Origin: Actinomycetota bacterium
GTDB taxonomy: Bacteria > Actinomycetota > Thermoleophilia > Gaiellales > Gaiellaceae
Length of the DNA stretch: 9,779 nt
Assembly: GCA_003162235.1 (NCBI GenBank)
Contig: PMMN01000048.1
Span: 61,225 to 71,003 of the forward strand
Direction of reading: 5' to 3'
This document shows, in pieces, positions 8,801 through 9,779 of this stretch (position 1 is its first letter; each line of letters opens with the position of its first letter). A model generated the notes under the pieces. It was not told the DNA's origin. It worked only from the letters and a program-made list of their open reading frames with translations, and searched no databases. The position numbers were made by a program, and so were the translations under genes.

Positions 8801-9248
8801 ACAAGAAGGAGCCCGAGGCAAGGGTGAGCTGGGCAACGACGCCGCGAAAGCGAGAGAAGTAGGCCGTGTGCAGAGTCGCGAGGAAGAAGAGAACGAAGCC
8901 GAGCGTCCAGCTACGCGAGTCGAGCGCGATTCCCGTCGCCGCCGACGCCGAGACGATCAGGCCGAACGCGGCCGATCTAGCGGGCACGAGCTTGGGCAGA
9001 GCCAGATAGACAGCCGCAAGAGCGAAACAGGCGAGCGCGACGCCGAGCAGCGGGAGGCGCCGATCGGTCGGTGCGATAAAGGCCCAGGCGACGACGACGA
9101 ACCCCGACGCAACGGCGAGCGCAGCGGAGCTACGAGCGGCACCCTCGAACCGGTCTTTGGGCTCGTACGGCGTCGCGGCGTTTACGAGCCGCGAGAACCG
9201 GCTGCCGAGTCGTTCGCTGATCGAAGCGGATGTCATTACAGGCCGCAA
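5814..9248 (-). CDS. hybrid sensor histidine kinase (6TM-GAF-PAS3-HisKA-HATPase-REC)
   Basis: Membrane-bound hybrid kinase; residue numbers here count from the upstream TTG at 9275 (1153 residues). About six hydrophobic helices span 50-195 with short loops, so there is no large extracellular sensor. A GAF domain (about 222-365) and three PAS domains (about 382-498, 503-622 and 632-752) follow. HisKA has phospho-acceptor H782 in HDFNNLL. The ATPase domain shows an N box (MNLVVNARDAMP, 889-900), DTGFGMD (936-942), FEPFFTTK (950-957) and GKGTGLGLATVHG (960-972). The C-terminal receiver has the acidic pair D1026/E1027, phospho-acceptor D1072, S1100 and K1122, so all catalytic residues are intact. 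No output domain follows the receiver; an HPt protein or separate regulator elsewhere is expected. I prefer the TTG at 9248 because AAGGA lies 9 bases upstream. TTG 9275 has no ribosome site; ATG 9236 also lacks a well-placed one. The gene is divergent from the HtrA-like protease and precedes acnA. The signal is unknown. Confidence 0.93.
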   Translation of the reverse strand: MRPVMTSASISERLGSRFSRLVNAATPYEPKDRFEGAARSSAALAVASGFVVVAWAFIAPTDRRLPLLGVALACFALAAVYLALPKLVPARSAAFGLIVSASAATGIALDSRSWTLGFVLFFLATLHTAYFSRFRGVVAQLTLASGSFLFLSITLRVGNRPVVDWAAVTVALACFSLSVLWARHLLDALVEGLKVRAHGQKVIAQLGQQALIETDLEALMQQAADAVADTLALERVVVFENVQSGELMPMRACAGSLTEAIEHDSTLELDSFSKYTLLAKEPVLVTDLAAETRFKPTPILLELGIVSAVNVAIPGRDHPWGVLCMRTTTRRTFSADDTDFLRAVANIIGSAIERRRKEESLQTSRAGAAELSERLSGVIDASPMAIIEIDLNRRVTIWNKVAENVFGWTRDEAIGSVLPTTPEHRVDELAELIDRAVDGEQISNFETERLRRDGTIFPYSISLAAHRDGDGNTVGLIGLGTDLSNRKLVEVELSRSRELYRVVVENSHDMIAVLDPMGRFVFASPSYEQALGYGPEELVDVSPISLVHPSDVQRASDALRQVVTRQDAAVVELRMRHKRGNWVFVEGTTTSVMDENGKLQSILMSVRDISERQVAEEELREAEARYRLLVEQLPLITYINVPGESGRWVYLSPQLEEILGYEPSDWTSDLRNFVDAIHPDDRERVTAERAASGTKGRIGLEYRLMAKDGRTVWMRDEAVVVRDLSGKPLYVQGYLLDISAEREAESEHLRLEAQLLHSQKMEAIGRLAGGIAHDFNNLLTAIIGYSELIVSELDPASSLARDAEEIKRAAEQAAAMTQQLLAFSRRQVLQPALLNPNEVIGHMEKMLQRLIGENIELATELESEIAIIRCDRSQVEQVIMNLVVNARDAMPTGGRIAITTANTEVDAAEGAGLGLLPGSYVVATISDTGFGMDEETLSHIFEPFFTTKEQGKGTGLGLATVHGIVEQSNGAIEVASTVGEGSVFRVFLPVAQEGADPDRVATPDGETHGTETLLLVEDEEMVRQLVGRVLRELGYEVFETSSGEEALSVSDNLECPIDLLVTDVVMPGMNGRELAELLTVSRPTTRVLFMSGYTEEAIVHRDVLGGETEFIGKPFTPEELAHKVRDVLEQRENGGARPSRATTE

Positions 9249-9294
9249 TCGGAATCTTCCTTCTCTATCGGCCAAACGGGCGGAAGTTCGAGAA

Positions 9295-9310
9295 CGTCGG
9301 AAACCCGACG
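9295..9310. repeat. perfect inverted repeat CGTCGG-AAAC-CCGACG
   Basis: A 6-bp perfect inverted repeat with a 4-base spacer lies about 47-62 bases upstream of the kinase TTG and more than 110 bases upstream of the protease ATG. It may be a regulator-binding site in the divergent promoter region or a hairpin in the kinase mRNA leader. No T-run follows on either strand. Confidence 0.45.
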
Positions 9311-9410
9311 GATGAGTGGATGGAACGATTGTGCGCCGTCGCCGCTGCTTAACGAAACCCTAATCGTGGGAAAAACGCCTGTAACCAGCTCTCGAGCGCA
9401 GCCGTGTATA

Positions 9411-9417
9411 AAGGAGG
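9411..9417 (+). promoter_or_regulatory. strong Shine-Dalgarno of the HtrA-like gene
   Basis: AAGGAGG, 6 bases before the ATG at 9424, is a near-ideal ribosome site and fixes this start. It is the best such site in the window, implying efficient translation. Confidence 0.85.
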
Positions 9418-9423
9418 ACGTCG

Positions 9424-9779
9424 ATGAAACCGACCGGGCGACATATTGCAACAGGGATCAGCGTTCTCCTGGCCGGGGTCATGGGAGCCGGGATCTCGTT
9501 GGGCGCGCTCGCCGTTCTCGGCGACCTCGGTAAAACGACGACGGTTGTGACCGGGCAGTCAGAAACACCCTCGACGGTGGCGTTGACCCCGGCCAACGGG
9601 GCGAAGGGCCTCACGATTCCTGAGATCTACGAGCGAACCTCTCCGGGCGTCGTGCAGGTAACGAGCACGTCGATCGTAAAAGGACAGGCCAACCCCTTCT
9701 TCCAGCTACCGGCGCAGAAACAGGAGGCTCTTGGCTCCGGGTTCGTGATCGACAAGCAGGGCCACATCGTCACGAACTA
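9424..9779 (+). CDS. HtrA/DegP-like membrane-anchored serine protease (N-terminal part)
   Basis: The first 118 codons of a gene running off the right edge. Predicted envelope protease of the S1C (HtrA/DegP) family, which degrades or processes misfolded proteins outside the membrane. A short basic N-terminus is followed by one hydrophobic segment (about 8-33) that fits an uncleaved signal anchor, then a Thr/Pro/Ser/Gly-rich linker (37-62). The protease domain opens with TIPEIYERTSPGVVQVTS (64-81) and continues to ALGSGFVIDKQGHIVTN (102-118), the strands that lead in HtrA proteins to the NYHV or NHHV motif with the catalytic His; that His, the Asp, the Ser and any PDZ domain lie outside the window. 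The start is fixed by the AAGGAGG site. It is divergent from the hybrid histidine kinase; in actinobacteria, HtrA-type proteases are sometimes linked to two-component genes (for example MprAB and PepD in mycobacteria), so a shared envelope-stress role is possible but unproven here. Confidence 0.88.
   Translation, partial: MKPTGRHIATGISVLLAGVMGAGISLGALAVLGDLGKTTTVVTGQSETPSTVALTPANGAKGLTIPEIYERTSPGVVQVTSTSIVKGQANPFFQLPAQKQEALGSGFVIDKQGHIVTN

Larger units (their letters stand above)
9249..9423. promoter_or_regulatory. divergent intergenic region between the kinase and HtrA genes
   Basis: About 175 bases between divergent starts must contain both promoters, and any shared operator would act on both genes. 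Visible are the kinase Shine-Dalgarno (minus strand, about 9258-9262), a perfect hairpin at 9295-9310, GTTC-GA-GAAC at 9286-9295, and a comparatively AT-rich stretch at 9350-9385. I could not assign a -35/-10 pair with confidence on either strand. Confidence 0.5.

Noticed and set aside
9286..9295. LexA (SOS) box
   Set aside because: Arms are GTTC...GAAC with a 2-base spacer, opposite in orientation and spacing to the actinobacterial GAAC-N4-GTTC site.
9406..9411. TATAAA as the -10 box of the HtrA-like gene
   Set aside because: It abuts AAGGAGG, so transcription from it would start inside or after the ribosome site; probably coincidental.
8868..9533. Plus-strand open frame crossing the kinase start and the HtrA start
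   Set aside because: Charged low-complexity translation that overlaps two better-supported genes in other frames.

Overview
This is a GC-rich window (roughly two-thirds G+C by eye) from what is most likely a high-GC actinobacterium, possibly of a deep lineage such as Thermoleophilia; that placement is inference. Supporting signs are the G/C-biased third codon positions, GTG and TTG starts, an actinobacterial-looking AcnA-type aconitase with an [18 protein letters not shown] linker, and a gene that may be leaderless. Coding density is high, no intergenic stretch exceeds 300 bases, and I see no tRNA, rRNA, CRISPR array or insertion sequence.

Nearly everything lies on the minus strand, so the order of transcription runs from right to left. 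At the right edge, a divergent region (about 9249-9423) separates a plus-strand HtrA/DegP-like membrane-anchored serine protease, cut off just before its catalytic His, from a very large minus-strand hybrid sensor histidine kinase (six predicted membrane helices, GAF, three PAS domains, HisKA, HATPase and a C-terminal receiver). About 66 bases downstream of the kinase is a complete AcnA-type aconitase (923 residues) with all three Fe-S cysteines. A hairpin directly after the acn stop separates it from a LysE/RhtB-type amino-acid exporter.

The left third is a thiamine salvage unit. A TPP riboswitch (THI box, about 2190-2272, minus strand) lies in the leader of an NCS1-family permease of the CytX type, predicted to import the thiamine pyrimidine precursor hydroxymethylpyrimidine (HMP). 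The permease end overlaps by 19 bases the GTG start of a divergent PfkB/ribokinase-family kinase that runs off the left edge. The permease would import HMP or a related pyrimidine and the kinase would phosphorylate it, both shut off by thiamine pyrophosphate. The kinase is not a recognisable ThiD or ThiM, so this pair is the most interesting part of the window: a TPP-regulated candidate kinase of unassigned substrate.

The rest (aconitase, hybrid kinase, LysE exporter, HtrA) consists of recognisable families. The points worth a second look there are a perfect 14-bp palindrome before acn, a perfect hairpin in the divergent kinase/protease region, and uncertain starts of the kinase and the exporter.
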